Counted from the stretch's first letter, positions 24,257 through 32,205 are shown. The stretch: DNA of 37,295 nucleotides from Methanosarcinaceae archaeon (GCA_028684695.1 JAQUFK010000002.1:1-37295); one strand, 5' to 3'. The notes: generated by a model from the letters alone, not told the origin. Made by a program: numbers and translations.

Positions 24257-24958
24257 ATGCTCATAGTATTATCCTTAGGCGGTTCAATTCTTGCTAAAAA
24301 CCTTAACCCGGAACGTTTCTTAAAATACGCCGAAGCTCTTCGGACCTTATCGAAAAAGCATAGCCTTCTTGTGGTAACAGGAGGCGGAGAAGCCGCCCGA
24401 AGTTATATCACTGCAGCCCGAGGAGTAGGGGCGGACGAGGTGACCTGTGACATGATAGGAATCGAAGTTACAAGGCTTAATGCAAGGCTTTTGATTTCAG
24501 CGCTTGGAAAGGCTGCCTAGCCCGGAATCCCAACCAATTATCTGGAAGCTTCAAAAGCTCTTTCTTCTGGAAAAGTGGTAGTTTTGGGCGAAGTCACCCC
24601 GGGCCAGACCACTGATGCAGTCTCAGCAATCCTAGCTGAATTTTTGCAGGCTGACTTGCTTTCGATTGCAACCTCTATTGATGGGGTTTACTCTGCAGAT
24701 CCGAATAAGGATCCGAAAGCTAAAAAATATGATCTCATCTCCCCGGCCGAACTTGTAAAAATTGTAATGTCGATTGAGATGAAGGCAGGCTCAAAATCAC
24801 CAGTTGATCCAGTTGCCGCAAAGATTATAGAACGTTGTGGGTTAGATGTGCTGGTTCTGGATGGCAGAGACGCTTCTCTTCTAAAAGAGGTGCTTGATTC
24901 CGAAACAGGAGAAATAACTCCTATTGCCTGCGGAACCCGGATTACAGCAAAGAACTGA
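24257..24958 (+). CDS. pyrH: UMP kinase with in-frame TAG (probable pyrrolysine codon)
   Basis: The product is 233 residues if TAG at 24518-24520 is read through. It phosphorylates UMP to UDP in pyrimidine nucleotide synthesis (amino-acid-kinase fold, archaeal type of about 225-235 residues). The N-terminal part has S-L-G-G-S-I-L-A-K and V-T-G-G-G-E-A-A-R; codon 88 is TAG. Straight after it the same frame continues P-G-I-P-T-N-Y-L-E-A-S-K, then T-P-G-Q-T-T-D-A-V, S-I-D-G-V-Y-S-A-D-P and K-A-G-S-K-S-P-V-D-P, ending in TGA. Each half alone lacks part of the active site. From memory, Methanosarcina homologues carry Tyr at this position. Alternatives are recent inactivation or a sequencing error (TAT/TAC to TAG), but no other lesion is present. 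No ribosome site precedes the ATG. Confidence 0.85.
24518..24520 (+). other. In-frame amber codon within pyrH
   Basis: TAG at codon 88 of 234, between G-K-A-A and P-G-I-P. Frame and family conservation continue without a gap on both sides. All 40 complete genes in the window avoid TAG as terminator. Confidence 0.85.
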
Positions 24959-25057
24959 AAAGGAGAAGTTAAAGAAGTTAAGTTTCAGGCTTAAAAATCA
25001 AAAAATAAACATACAGGTTCAAACATACACCCTTTATAAAAATAGCCTTAAGGAGCC

Positions 25058-25086
25058 CGGCTTAAAGCCGACAACCTTTTGGTTGT
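25058..25086 (+). promoter_or_regulatory. Two adjacent hairpins before the ABC cassette ribosome site
   Basis: CGGCTT-A-AAGCCG (25058-25070) and ACAACC-TTTT-GGTTGT (25071-25086) follow each other directly and end 4 nt before GGAGGG (25091-25096). A TATA-like TTTATAAAAATAG lies at about 25033-25045. They could be 5'-leader structures that control ribosome access, or the trace of an IS end. Confidence 0.45.
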
Positions 25087-25104
25087 GAGAGGAGGGAATA
25101 AGGG

Positions 25105-26319
25105 CTGAATCTGCATAAAAAAGACGGGCTTATAAAAAGCGATTCAAAACCAAAGTTTTGCTTTATTGTTTTTCTTCTTTTATTTTGTTTTTTTAGTTTA
25201 TGTTGCTGTTTTTGCCTTCTATCAACTCCAGCTGCCGGAATTGCAATAGTTGGAAACTCGGAAAAAGACCAAAAGCTTGAAAAAGCTGTAATCACAGAAT
25301 TTTATTCAGATCATGAACTTTGTGATACGACAGTTTATTTTGCAAAAGCTTTTGATCAGGTTTTTTTAAATCTTAGTTTAAGTTCGGGAAAAGAAACCTT
25401 AAAAACAAAAAAGCTTTCTTTGGGTTCGGTCAAAGCCGGAGAAAAACTTACAAAAATACAGTTTTGGGAATTGGATGAAGCTTTAGGAGAGGAAAAAGAC
25501 TCTTATACGGCTCGGGTTTTCCTAGAAAGCGAAGCCCAGATCCTTGCAAGCGCAAAGCATTCTTTTTCTTACCGAAATCCTACCCTTTCAACTCTTAAAG
25601 TTGTGGATTTTGTTGCAGATTCTGAAAAAGCCTCAACCCTTCTGAGCCCAAGAGAACTTAGTTTTCTTCAAATGCCCCAGCCAGGGATTGTGGATCTGAA
25701 GTTTTTGCTGCTTTCAGACCAGGAAATTCTTTATTCCGAAACCCTTGAAAATCTGCCTGTCCTTGAGGCATCCTACCAGACACTATACTGGCCTTTCCTG
25801 CTCGAAAAAGGAAAGGATTATACAGCCCTTTTAAAAGTAAGAGAGCATTCTCCGGCCCTGATAACGGTCTACCGCTCGGATTTTTCTGCAGCTGAGGCCG
25901 TAAAAATCCTGGATAGGGATGTAGACGTAGATGAGTATGGGGCAAGTGTGAGCCTAATCGGACAATCCCAGGTTCCTTTTGACGGGATCGTAAGAGTTGT
26001 GCTAAAGCCTAAAGCCGGAGCTGAATTGGTTTTTGAAGAGCCTGCCGACCTTCTGCCCGCGGGAAGAGAAGACACTGTAGGGATAATCTGGCAGGGGATT
26101 CCGAAAGGAGACTACAAGGTCCAAATTCAGGTCCTAAACCGAGAAGGAAAAGTGCTTGATTCTCATGAAACCGTACTCAGGGTCTTTGAACCGGACTTGA
26201 CAAAAACCCCTGTAAAGGAAACTCCTAGCCTCGGAACTTTTGGAAATATTGGAATCTTTTTGGCTAGCTGGCTCGGCTTGAGCCGGGGTCTTTTTCCGGG
26301 GAGAAAAGCTCATGTTTGA
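25105..26319 (+). CDS. Secreted accessory protein of an ABC export cassette, probable CTG start
   Basis: The product is 404 residues if started at CTG 25105. An in-frame TAA (25099-25101) closes the frame upstream, and no ATG, GTG or TTG occurs until TTG 25420. Starting at 25420 would delete a convincing signal peptide (basic start K-K-D-G-L-I-K, then F-C-F-I-V-F-L-L-L-F-C-F-F, about residues 19-40). GGAGGG lies 8 nt before the CTG. The mature part is beta-rich and resembles repeated Ig-like extracytoplasmic domains; family not recognised. A short hydrophobic stretch near the C-terminus (G-N-I-G-I-F-L-A-S-W-L-G-L) may anchor it. Its stop overlaps the start of the permease gene by 8 nt, so it is part of that transporter's operon. 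Confidence 0.75.
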   Translation: MNLHKKDGLIKSDSKPKFCFIVFLLLFCFFSLCCCFCLLSTPAAGIAIVGNSEKDQKLEKAVITEFYSDHELCDTTVYFAKAFDQVFLNLSLSSGKETLKTKKLSLGSVKAGEKLTKIQFWELDEALGEEKDSYTARVFLESEAQILASAKHSFSYRNPTLSTLKVVDFVADSEKASTLLSPRELSFLQMPQPGIVDLKFLLLSDQEILYSETLENLPVLEASYQTLYWPFLLEKGKDYTALLKVREHSPALITVYRSDFSAAEAVKILDRDVDVDEYGASVSLIGQSQVPFDGIVRVVLKPKAGAELVFEEPADLLPAGREDTVGIIWQGIPKGDYKVQIQVLNREGKVLDSHETVLRVFEPDLTKTPVKETPSLGTFGNIGIFLASWLGLSRGLFPGRKAHV

Positions 26320-27427
26320 CCTTATATTCCGCAACATTACAAGCCGGAAAATTCGGAGCGCTCTTACCATCTGCGGAATTGCGCTTGGAATTTTTGCAGT
26401 CATTGTCATGGGGGCCATGTCCGAAAATTTTCACCAGACTTTTGAGCGCTCTATGGGTGTTACAAGTGACAAAATCCGGATCTTTGCGGAAAGCGGGGTA
26501 TTTGGAGGCGGGCTTAGCAACAATAAGGTAAGTGATGTTTTAAGAGTGGCTGGAGTTAAAGATGCCTATGGGCTTTTGATGACCACTTTTGATGAAGACA
26601 AAATGGGCATGACCGGAAAACAGATCCTTGGAGTGCCCCCCGAAAAATCAGCTATAGCTCTATCACCGGTGGAGCTTAAAGCCGGCCGCTTTTTACACCC
26701 TGGGGATTCATATCAAGTTGTGGTTGGAAACAATATCAAGCGAGAGTATGAACTTGAGCTTGGGAGCCGCTTTGAAATCCATGAGAAATATTTTAATGTG
26801 GTAGGAATTCTGGATTATACAGGTTCAATCTTTGATAATGCAGTCATAATCCCCCTTGAAACTGCCCAGGAGCTGTACAATGTGGGCGATTCCCTTTCCT
26901 ATATTTTTGCTGTCCCCGCCGAAGGTCTGGATGCAGAGCGGCTTTCAAAAAGGATTGAATTGAGCGTGAAAGGAACAAGCACGCTTTCTCCAGGAGAGCT
27001 CCAAACTCAGGCTCGACAATCTTTTATGATTTTCAGCGTGATTACAATAAGTTCCGGGCTCCTTGCCGCAATTATTGGAGGGCTTTGCGTTATGAACACC
27101 ATGCTTATGTCTGTTTCTGAAAGGACCAGAGAGTTTGGAATTCTCAAAGCCATGGGTGCTGAAACAAAGGATATACTGCTTCTGACGCTTGGAGAAGCCT
27201 GTTTAATGGGGCTGCTTGGAGGAGTGCTTGGGCTTTTTGTAGGAATCGGAGCTGTGGCAATCATGAACGCTTGGCTTGCAAAAACCAGAATTGTACTTTT
27301 TTTAATAACTCCAAGGCTGCTTCTGATCGCATTACTTTTTTCCCTCTTCATAGGAGCCCTTTCCGGACTTTATCCTGCTTATCGGGCTTCGAAAATGAGT
27401 CCAATGGAGGCTTTGAAGCATGCCTGA
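26312..27427 (+). CDS. ABC transporter permease, FtsX/MacB type
   Basis: The product is 371 residues. It has an N-terminal membrane helix at about 13-33 preceded by R-N-I-T-S-R-K-I-R-S-A-L-T, a large extracytoplasmic MacB-like domain to about residue 230, then three C-terminal helices. The helix-loop E-R-T-R-E-F-G-I-L-K-A-M-G-A is the coupling region contacting the ATPase, and the end Y-P-A-Y-R-A-S-K-M-S-P-M-E-A-L is classic for the family. MacB-type transporters do not usually move solutes through the membrane. They use ATP to move extracytoplasmic partners (lipoproteins, peptides, antibiotics), which fits the secreted protein encoded just upstream. It overlaps both neighbours by 8 nt. Confidence 0.93.
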   Translation: MFDLIFRNITSRKIRSALTICGIALGIFAVIVMGAMSENFHQTFERSMGVTSDKIRIFAESGVFGGGLSNNKVSDVLRVAGVKDAYGLLMTTFDEDKMGMTGKQILGVPPEKSAIALSPVELKAGRFLHPGDSYQVVVGNNIKREYELELGSRFEIHEKYFNVVGILDYTGSIFDNAVIIPLETAQELYNVGDSLSYIFAVPAEGLDAERLSKRIELSVKGTSTLSPGELQTQARQSFMIFSVITISSGLLAAIIGGLCVMNTMLMSVSERTREFGILKAMGAETKDILLLTLGEACLMGLLGGVLGLFVGIGAVAIMNAWLAKTRIVLFLITPRLLLIALLFSLFIGALSGLYPAYRASKMSPMEALKHA

Positions 27428-28109
27428 GGAACTTATTTTAAATGTAAAAAACCTCTCTAAGACTTATATGCAGGGAAAGATTCAGGTCCAGGCACTGCGT
27501 TCGGCTAGCTTAAAGGTCCGAAAAGGAGAATTCCTTGCGATTATGGGGCCGAGTGGTTCCGGAAAATCAACCCTCCTTGCCCTCTTAGGTACGCTGGAAA
27601 AAGCCAGCGGAGGAAAGGCTATCCTTGAAGGAATTGAGCTTACTTCGCTTCCCGAAAAACTTTTGCCAAGCCTCAGGAGGGAGAAAATAGGTTTTGTTTT
27701 TCAGCACTACAACCTGATTCCCACGCTTTCAGCTCTGGAGAATGTGGAGCTTGCGCTGCGTTTTTCAGGTGTTTCGAAAAAAGAGAGAAAAGCAAGGGCC
27801 AAAACCCTGCTTGAGGAAATGGGACTTGGAGCTCGCTTGACTCATAAACCAGCCGAGCTTTCCGGAGGAGAACAGCAAAGGGTTTCAATTGCAAGGGCTC
27901 TCGCAAATCGTCCGGCTCTAATTTTGGCTGATGAACCAACAGGAGAAGTTGATACAAAAAACCGGGATTCTATTGTTCGGGTGTTTAAAAAGTTAAGTGA
28001 AAAGGGCCAAACGATAATAGTCGTAACCCATGACCCTGAGGTTGCAAAGGAGTGCTCAAGGGTGCTTAGGATTGTAGATGGGGTACTTTCTGACGGGGAA
28101 GAGGGCTGA
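27420..28109 (+). CDS. ABC transporter ATP-binding protein, LolD/MacB type
   Basis: The product is 229 residues. Walker A is G-P-S-G-S-G-K-S-T at 43-51, the Q-loop F-Q-H-Y-N-L follows, the signature is L-S-G-G-E-Q-Q-R, and Walker B is L-I-L-A-D-E-P-T-G-E-V-D with the catalytic Glu and D-loop. The switch His is in V-V-T-H-D-P-E. The L-A-L-L-G-T-L-E segment after Walker A and the overall length place it in the LolD/MacB group. It is the last gene of the three-gene cassette; its ATG overlaps the permease stop. It converges with the isomerase gene 29 bp later. Confidence 0.96.
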   Translation: MPEELILNVKNLSKTYMQGKIQVQALRSASLKVRKGEFLAIMGPSGSGKSTLLALLGTLEKASGGKAILEGIELTSLPEKLLPSLRREKIGFVFQHYNLIPTLSALENVELALRFSGVSKKERKARAKTLLEEMGLGARLTHKPAELSGGEQQRVSIARALANRPALILADEPTGEVDTKNRDSIVRVFKKLSEKGQTIIVVTHDPEVAKECSRVLRIVDGVLSDGEEG

Positions 28110-28138
28110 AAAAAAAAGCTTTTCTCTTCCAAGTTAAA

Positions 28139-29062
28139 TTAAATTTCTCCAAGCTCCCAACCCAGGTACTCTTTTATAACTGTGTAGGCCATTGCCGGAG
28201 GAAGGATTCCTACATCGGTTATGAGCATGTCAATATATTCAGCTGGCGTAAAGTCAAAAGCCGGATTTTTGACACTTACGTAAGGTAGTTTCTCTAATAA
28301 TTCAGGTTCGATTACTTCGGAGGCAGCTCTTTCTTCAATTTCGATCGGGTTTCCGATTATGGTGTTCGGGCTGAATTTGTAGGTTTCGGCTGCGACCATG
28401 AAATTTTTCCGGGCTTCGTAAGCGGCCAGGGCAAGTTGAGAAGTTCCTATTTTGTTTACGAGAGCTCCGTTTGCGGCAATGGCATCAGCTCCTACAATTA
28501 CTCGATCCACTTCTTTCATATAATTGCGAACAGCGGAATCTACTATAAGGGTAGTTGGAATTCCAAAAGCATTTAGATGTTTTAGGGTAAGAAGCCCCTG
28601 TTTTCTGGGACGACTTTCAGTAGCAAAGACTTTTATGCTTTTTCCTTCCTCAAAAGCCTTTGTGATAATTGCAAGAGCCGCGTTTGAGTTGCAGTGCGTC
28701 ATTATAATATCTCCATCTCTTATGCGTCTGGCTCCGATTTTTCCTATTCTCTCAAGGGCGAGATCTGCGTTTTTGATGAATAAGGTCGCATTTTCAATTA
28801 CTTCGGCTCGGGCTTTTTCCAGAGACTCGGAACTGTGTCGGGTTGAGACTTTAACGGCGTTTGGAAGGGAAACTGCAGTCGGCCGGGTGCTTATAAGAAT
28901 TTGGGATACGGTTTTTATTTTTTCATTAAATTCCTCAAGGCTTTCAACTTCCAACCTCTCTGCATAATCTTTGATTGCTTCAGCGGCAGCTTTTGCGATT
29001 CTGCCTGCTCCTCGGATCTGCATTGTCTGAATCTTTTCTGCGCTTTCCTGGACTTTTTTCAT
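28139..29062 (-). CDS. Ribose-1,5-bisphosphate isomerase (eIF2B-alpha-like family)
   Basis: The product is 307 residues. It converts ribose 1,5-bisphosphate to ribulose 1,5-bisphosphate in the archaeal AMP/nucleoside degradation route that ends at type III RuBisCO. Landmarks are I-R-G-A-G-R-I-A near the start, T-R-P-T-A-V-S-L, T-H-C-N-S-N-A, the E-S-R-P-R-K-Q-G segment, and V-G-A-D-A-I-A-A-N-G-A-L-V-N-K-I-G-T typical of this branch of the eIF2B/MtnA superfamily. The start is ATG 29062. A longer frame (29167) begins inside the neighbouring gene's end and contains a run of Phe codons. A TATA box is 26-27 nt upstream of 29062, indicating a leaderless mRNA. Members used to be annotated as translation initiation factor 2B subunit. 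Confidence 0.9.
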   Translation of the reverse strand: MKKVQESAEKIQTMQIRGAGRIAKAAAEAIKDYAERLEVESLEEFNEKIKTVSQILISTRPTAVSLPNAVKVSTRHSSESLEKARAEVIENATLFIKNADLALERIGKIGARRIRDGDIIMTHCNSNAALAIITKAFEEGKSIKVFATESRPRKQGLLTLKHLNAFGIPTTLIVDSAVRNYMKEVDRVIVGADAIAANGALVNKIGTSQLALAAYEARKNFMVAAETYKFSPNTIIGNPIEIEERAASEVIEPELLEKLPYVSVKNPAFDFTPAEYIDMLITDVGILPPAMAYTVIKEYLGWELGEI

Positions 29063-29084
29063 GAAATATGATTGAAAAGATTCC

Positions 29085-29092
29085 GATTTATA
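29085..29092 (-). promoter_or_regulatory. TATA box placed for leaderless isomerase mRNA
   Basis: On the minus strand TATAAATC is centred 26-27 nt before ATG 29062, and no ribosome site lies between. This fixes the start and argues against the longer reading frame. Confidence 0.55.
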
Positions 29093-29151
29093 GCTATCCT
29101 TGGAAAGAGTAATGAAAAAAAAGAAAAAAAAGGGTTCTAATTTGGCAGAAT

Positions 29152-29598
29152 TCAGACGGTGTTGCAATCGACTTTTCCGCTGTTTGCCCCTATGACAATG
29201 TCATTTCCAAGGGTTGTTCGGATATGCCAGTAAGGTTCTGTACATTCCGGGGTCAAGGGCCAGGAAAGAGTCATGGCTACAAAAACATCTCCACAGTTAA
29301 TTGAATTCAGAATTTCAATTGCTTTTTTAAAGTCAATTTCATAGGAATCAAAAGGCTGGATTCCAAGGGGACAGGGCAAAGGCGAAGGCTGTGTCATACC
29401 AATTAAAGGGGCCTGAGCTGCATAGTAGCTATAGCAAACGCCTTTGTCAGTCCTGAATAGATAGTCCCAGCCCAAAATATCTTCAGGCATTTTTCCGGCC
29501 CCATTCTTGATTCTGGCTTCTTTTAACATAAGCCCTTTAAATTGGACTTCCCCTACTTTGGAAGCTACTTCTTCCATAACTTCTTTTAAAGAAATCAT
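29152..29598 (-). CDS. Hypothetical protein of 148 residues
   Basis: Family not recognised. It is soluble, with mixed alpha/beta character. The middle contains a Pro/Cys-rich segment (P-S-P-L-P-C-P-L-G) and the C-terminal part W-P-L-T-P-E-C-T-E-P-Y-W-H-I, with three Cys that could bind metal or form disulfides. There is no signal peptide. The C-terminal W-H-I-R-T-T-L-G-N-D-I-V-I-G-A-N-S-G-K-V is faintly like a PepSY-type beta hairpin (W-x-V ... G-x-V-x-x-D-A-x-T-G), but not secure. GAGGAT is 6 nt before the ATG. Downstream comes the isomerase with its own promoter. Confidence 0.72.
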   Translation of the reverse strand: MISLKEVMEEVASKVGEVQFKGLMLKEARIKNGAGKMPEDILGWDYLFRTDKGVCYSYYAAQAPLIGMTQPSPLPCPLGIQPFDSYEIDFKKAIEILNSINCGDVFVAMTLSWPLTPECTEPYWHIRTTLGNDIVIGANSGKVDCNTV

Positions 29599-29854
29599 AG
29601 TTTTATCCTCTTTTGTCCTCTTTTCTATTTTTCGTTTAACTTCTCAACATAAACCTTATTAAGCAGACATTTTAAAATATCCTTACTTCATCAAATAAAG
29701 GCTTGAAGAGTAATTTCAAATATGTATTATATACTATTTGTAGTTTCTTACTTTTTAATAAAATTAAATAATATATTAAGAATATCTTCTTTCTATACAC
29801 AAATCTAATGTGAATCCTGTGCAGGCTGTTTAAGATTCTCAAAAAGCAGGGGAT

Positions 29855-30643
29855 TTAGATTTTTGTAATCTCCTCTGAGAAGGAGCAAAAGTATTCAAAG
29901 AGTTTTGTTCCCCATTTAAGGCCTTCTGGCCCGGAACTGAGCACTTTATTTCTGTGGTCAAAGCTTCCGTTTGAGAAAAAAAGAGAAAGCGCAAGGAAGC
30001 GTTCTGTCTGGATTGCAGCAAGCTTTATTTCTTGCTCGCAGACGTAAAAGCGAGTGTTTTTGAGTTTGATAAATTTTTCAAGCTGAAGGAAGTATTCACT
30101 TTTTAGTCTTTCAAAAATAGCTGCAGTAACTATGAGGGAGACTTTGGCTCCTTTTTCTGCAAAATCGAGAAACATGTCTGGATAAAGGGGATGAAAAACT
30201 GGAGCCAGACCTTTTATCGATTGGGAATTGTCAAGTTCTGTTTTAATTTCTTCGATGGGTTCAAAAAACTGAACATTATCCAAGGTTTTCGAGAAAGAAC
30301 AGGGTTCAAGCTCCTGAATTTTTTCCAAGAGCTTTGCAGGAATCGCTTCGATTAAATGGCTTTTCCAGTAAACCGGATTCTTTGAAAAGAGGCGAATTGT
30401 AAGGATTAAGGCTTCCATTCTCCCAACCACAGCTTTTCCAAGAGGGGAAAGGCTGCAGAGCTCTCCTTCCCGTATCAGGAGCTTTTTATCCTTTAGTTTT
30501 TTTATATGGGGGAGAATAGCAACCTGATTAAGTTCAAGAGTATTCATAAGCTCTTCAACCTTTTTAGGTCCGGGCTTTAGAAGTAAAAGAAGCTCGGTTC
30601 TTTTTTCAGAAAGGAAAATCAATTCAAGCAGCGGCCTGTTCAT
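29855..30643 (-). CDS. Winged-helix transcriptional regulator with FilR1-type C-terminal domain
   Basis: The product is 262 residues. The N-terminal winged helix (about 5-75) has S-E-K-R-T-E-L-L-L-L-L, K-K-V-E-E-L and P-H-I-K-K-L-K-D-K-K-L-L, then L-S-P-L-G-K-A-V-V. The C-terminal part (about 130-255) fits the methanogen-rich FilR1/DUF1724 domain (PF08350). This architecture is that of the Msr and FilR1 regulators of methanogens, some of which control methyltransferase genes or filament growth. The signal and targets are unknown here. It is monocistronic; 29599-29854 just downstream is AT-rich with nothing recognised. Confidence 0.87.
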   Translation of the reverse strand: MNRPLLELIFLSEKRTELLLLLKPGPKKVEELMNTLELNQVAILPHIKKLKDKKLLIREGELCSLSPLGKAVVGRMEALILTIRLFSKNPVYWKSHLIEAIPAKLLEKIQELEPCSFSKTLDNVQFFEPIEEIKTELDNSQSIKGLAPVFHPLYPDMFLDFAEKGAKVSLIVTAAIFERLKSEYFLQLEKFIKLKNTRFYVCEQEIKLAAIQTERFLALSLFFSNGSFDHRNKVLSSGPEGLKWGTKLFEYFCSFSEEITKI

Positions 30644-30724
30644 CTTAAATTCATTTATTTGAGTTCATATTTATAAATAGTTTTCGAAGAAATTCCATTT
30701 TTATTTCTTTTTATCTCTTAAAGC

Positions 30725-31624
30725 TTACTCCAGTAAATCCAAAAGCCCTTCTTCTAATTCGATTTTTCCTCTCCACCAGCTTGATATTTTCGAAACATCT
30801 GCCTTTGAATCCCGCACATCTCCTGCTCTGGGTTTTGCATGGACAATTTTAGAAGCAGAATCAGTAGCCTCAATAATAAGTTCTGCAAGCTTTTGAATAG
30901 TCACGCTTTTTCCCATTGCAACATTGAAAAAGTCTCCATCTCCCTCTTCAAGAGCCTTGATATTTGCCTGGACCACATCCCGGACGTTTACGAAATCCCG
31001 AGTTTGTTTTCCATCTCCATAGATTATGAGATCTTTTCCTGCCTTTGCCTGTTCGCAAAAGATGGGGATTACGGCAGCATAAGGAGATTTAGGGTCCTGC
31101 CTTTGTCCGTAGACATTAAAATAACGCAGACATGTGGTTCGAAGCCCTTGCTCCTCGTAAAACATGCGGGCCAGATATTCAGTATCAAGTTTGGAAATCG
31201 CATAGGGAGAAACAGGTTCCGGGTACATACTCTCTTTTTTTGGAATAGTTGGATTCTTTCCATAAATCGCCGCCGAAGACGCGGTCACAAATTTTTCAAC
31301 CCCTGCCGTAACACTGGCTTGGAGCACGTTTAGAGTTCCAAGGGTGTTTATACGGAAAGCTTCGGCCGGATATTCACAGCTTAAGGGCACAGAGACTAAG
31401 GCAGCTTCGTGGAAGACATAGTCAATTCCCAAAAGCGCTTTTGAAACTGTTTGCTTGTCTCTGATATCTCCTTTAAAAAATTCAACATTCTTATGAGAGG
31501 GGATGTTTTTTAAAGAACCCGTTTCAAGGTTGTCCAGAATCCGGACTTTGTGTCCCTCGTTTGCAAAGTATTCAGCAATATGGGAGCCGATAAACCCAGC
31601 CCCTCCAGTAACCAGCACATTCAT
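30725..31624 (-). CDS. NAD-dependent sugar-nucleotide epimerase/dehydratase (GalE-like)
   Basis: The product is 299 residues, an extended short-chain dehydrogenase. The Rossmann motif G-G-A-G-F-I-G is at 7-13, and catalytic Tyr141 and Lys145 (Y-A-I-S-K) come after the Ser in A-S-S-A-A-I-Y-G. The Y-F-N-V-Y-G-Q-R-Q-D-P segment and D-F-V-N-V-R-D-V follow. It is most like the archaeal UDP-glucose/UDP-GlcNAc 4-epimerase group (GalE/WbpP-like). It probably supplies a sugar nucleotide for surface glycans, consistent with glycan-type genes 3-6 kb away. The length is slightly short of the usual 310, with a trimmed C-terminus. Confidence 0.92.
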   Translation of the reverse strand: MNVLVTGGAGFIGSHIAEYFANEGHKVRILDNLETGSLKNIPSHKNVEFFKGDIRDKQTVSKALLGIDYVFHEAALVSVPLSCEYPAEAFRINTLGTLNVLQASVTAGVEKFVTASSAAIYGKNPTIPKKESMYPEPVSPYAISKLDTEYLARMFYEEQGLRTTCLRYFNVYGQRQDPKSPYAAVIPIFCEQAKAGKDLIIYGDGKQTRDFVNVRDVVQANIKALEEGDGDFFNVAMGKSVTIQKLAELIIEATDSASKIVHAKPRAGDVRDSKADVSKISSWWRGKIELEEGLLDLLE

Positions 31625-31665
31625 GTTTTGAAAAAAGAGCGGGAAGGAACATAATATTTTCCATA

Positions 31666-31805
31666 GCTCCCTGGGAGGGAGGACTTCGTAAAGCGAAGCC
31701 TACAATTCCTTACCCTTCCCGTTAGGTTCTGAATTGTGACATCAGCTTCCTTTTGGGAATCGGATAGAGAAAGCTACGAAGGCTTTAGCTTAGTGAGAGT
31801 TCACT
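31666..31805 (+). mobile_element. Relic of an IS200/IS605-type right end (no transposase)
   Basis: A non-coding stretch with several short hairpins: CTCCC/GGGAG, CTTCG (31684-31688)/CGAAG (31694-31698), and AAGCTA (31771-31776)/TAGCTT (31786-31791). The last is followed by AGTGAGAGTTCAC. A chain of hairpins ending in a GTTCAC-like sequence is characteristic of the 3' ends (omega-RNA scaffold) of TnpB elements. No tnpA or tnpB frame is nearby. The identification is by resemblance only. Confidence 0.45.
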
Positions 31806-31823
31806 AGATATTTCCTGCAAGCC

Positions 31824-32060
31824 TCAGAGAATTTCTGCAACCTTGAAAACAACGATTGCGCCAAAGGAAATTAATAAAGGTACAATTGCGATATTAAATG
31901 AGCTATTCAAATATCTATTCCAGATCTTAGAAGCTGAAAGGACTTCTTTAAGGGAAAGAAGCAAAATCAGCCCAATTATTGCCGTTGCCCCATATTCTGG
32001 CAGTCCTGGACTTGTGGCTGCAGACATGGTGCTTGATGAAATTATACTCATTATACTCAT
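31824..32060 (-). CDS. Small membrane protein
   Basis: The product is 78 residues. After a short Ser-rich N-terminus, G-L-P-E-Y-G leads to a helix at about 24-38 (A-T-A-I-I-G-L-I-L-L-L-S-L), a polar loop (W-N-R-Y-L-N-S-S) and a second helix to near the C-terminus (I-A-I-V-P-L-L-I-S-F-G-A-I-V-V-F). Such small proteins recur in Methanosarcina (recall); function unknown. ATG 32060 is taken because GGGGTG lies 8 nt upstream; ATG 32030 is the main alternative. Its stop is only about 18 bp from the IS-like relic. Confidence 0.72.
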   Translation of the reverse strand: MSIMSIISSSTMSAATSPGLPEYGATAIIGLILLLSLKEVLSASKIWNRYLNSSFNIAIVPLLISFGAIVVFKVAEIL

Positions 32061-32205
32061 TAACACAACACCCCACTATTTCCCTGTTTTTCCTAATTTG
32101 GCTCTGAGCTCAATTCAGGACCAAATTCTATTATAAACTAAGCCCACTCAAATTTCTAATAAAAAAATAGTCCTCGAGCTATATAAATATAACTGGAATA
32201 CTGGT

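Noticed and set aside
24575-24958. Separate 127-residue gene starting at GTG after the pyrH amber codon
   Set aside because: The family-conserved sequence between TAG and this GTG is in the same frame, and the piece alone lacks the N-terminal active site; one gene with an in-frame TAG explains both parts.
25062-25295. Minus-strand 77-residue basic frame at the start of the ABC accessory gene
   Set aside because: Antisense to the signal-peptide region; composition is explained by the opposite strand.
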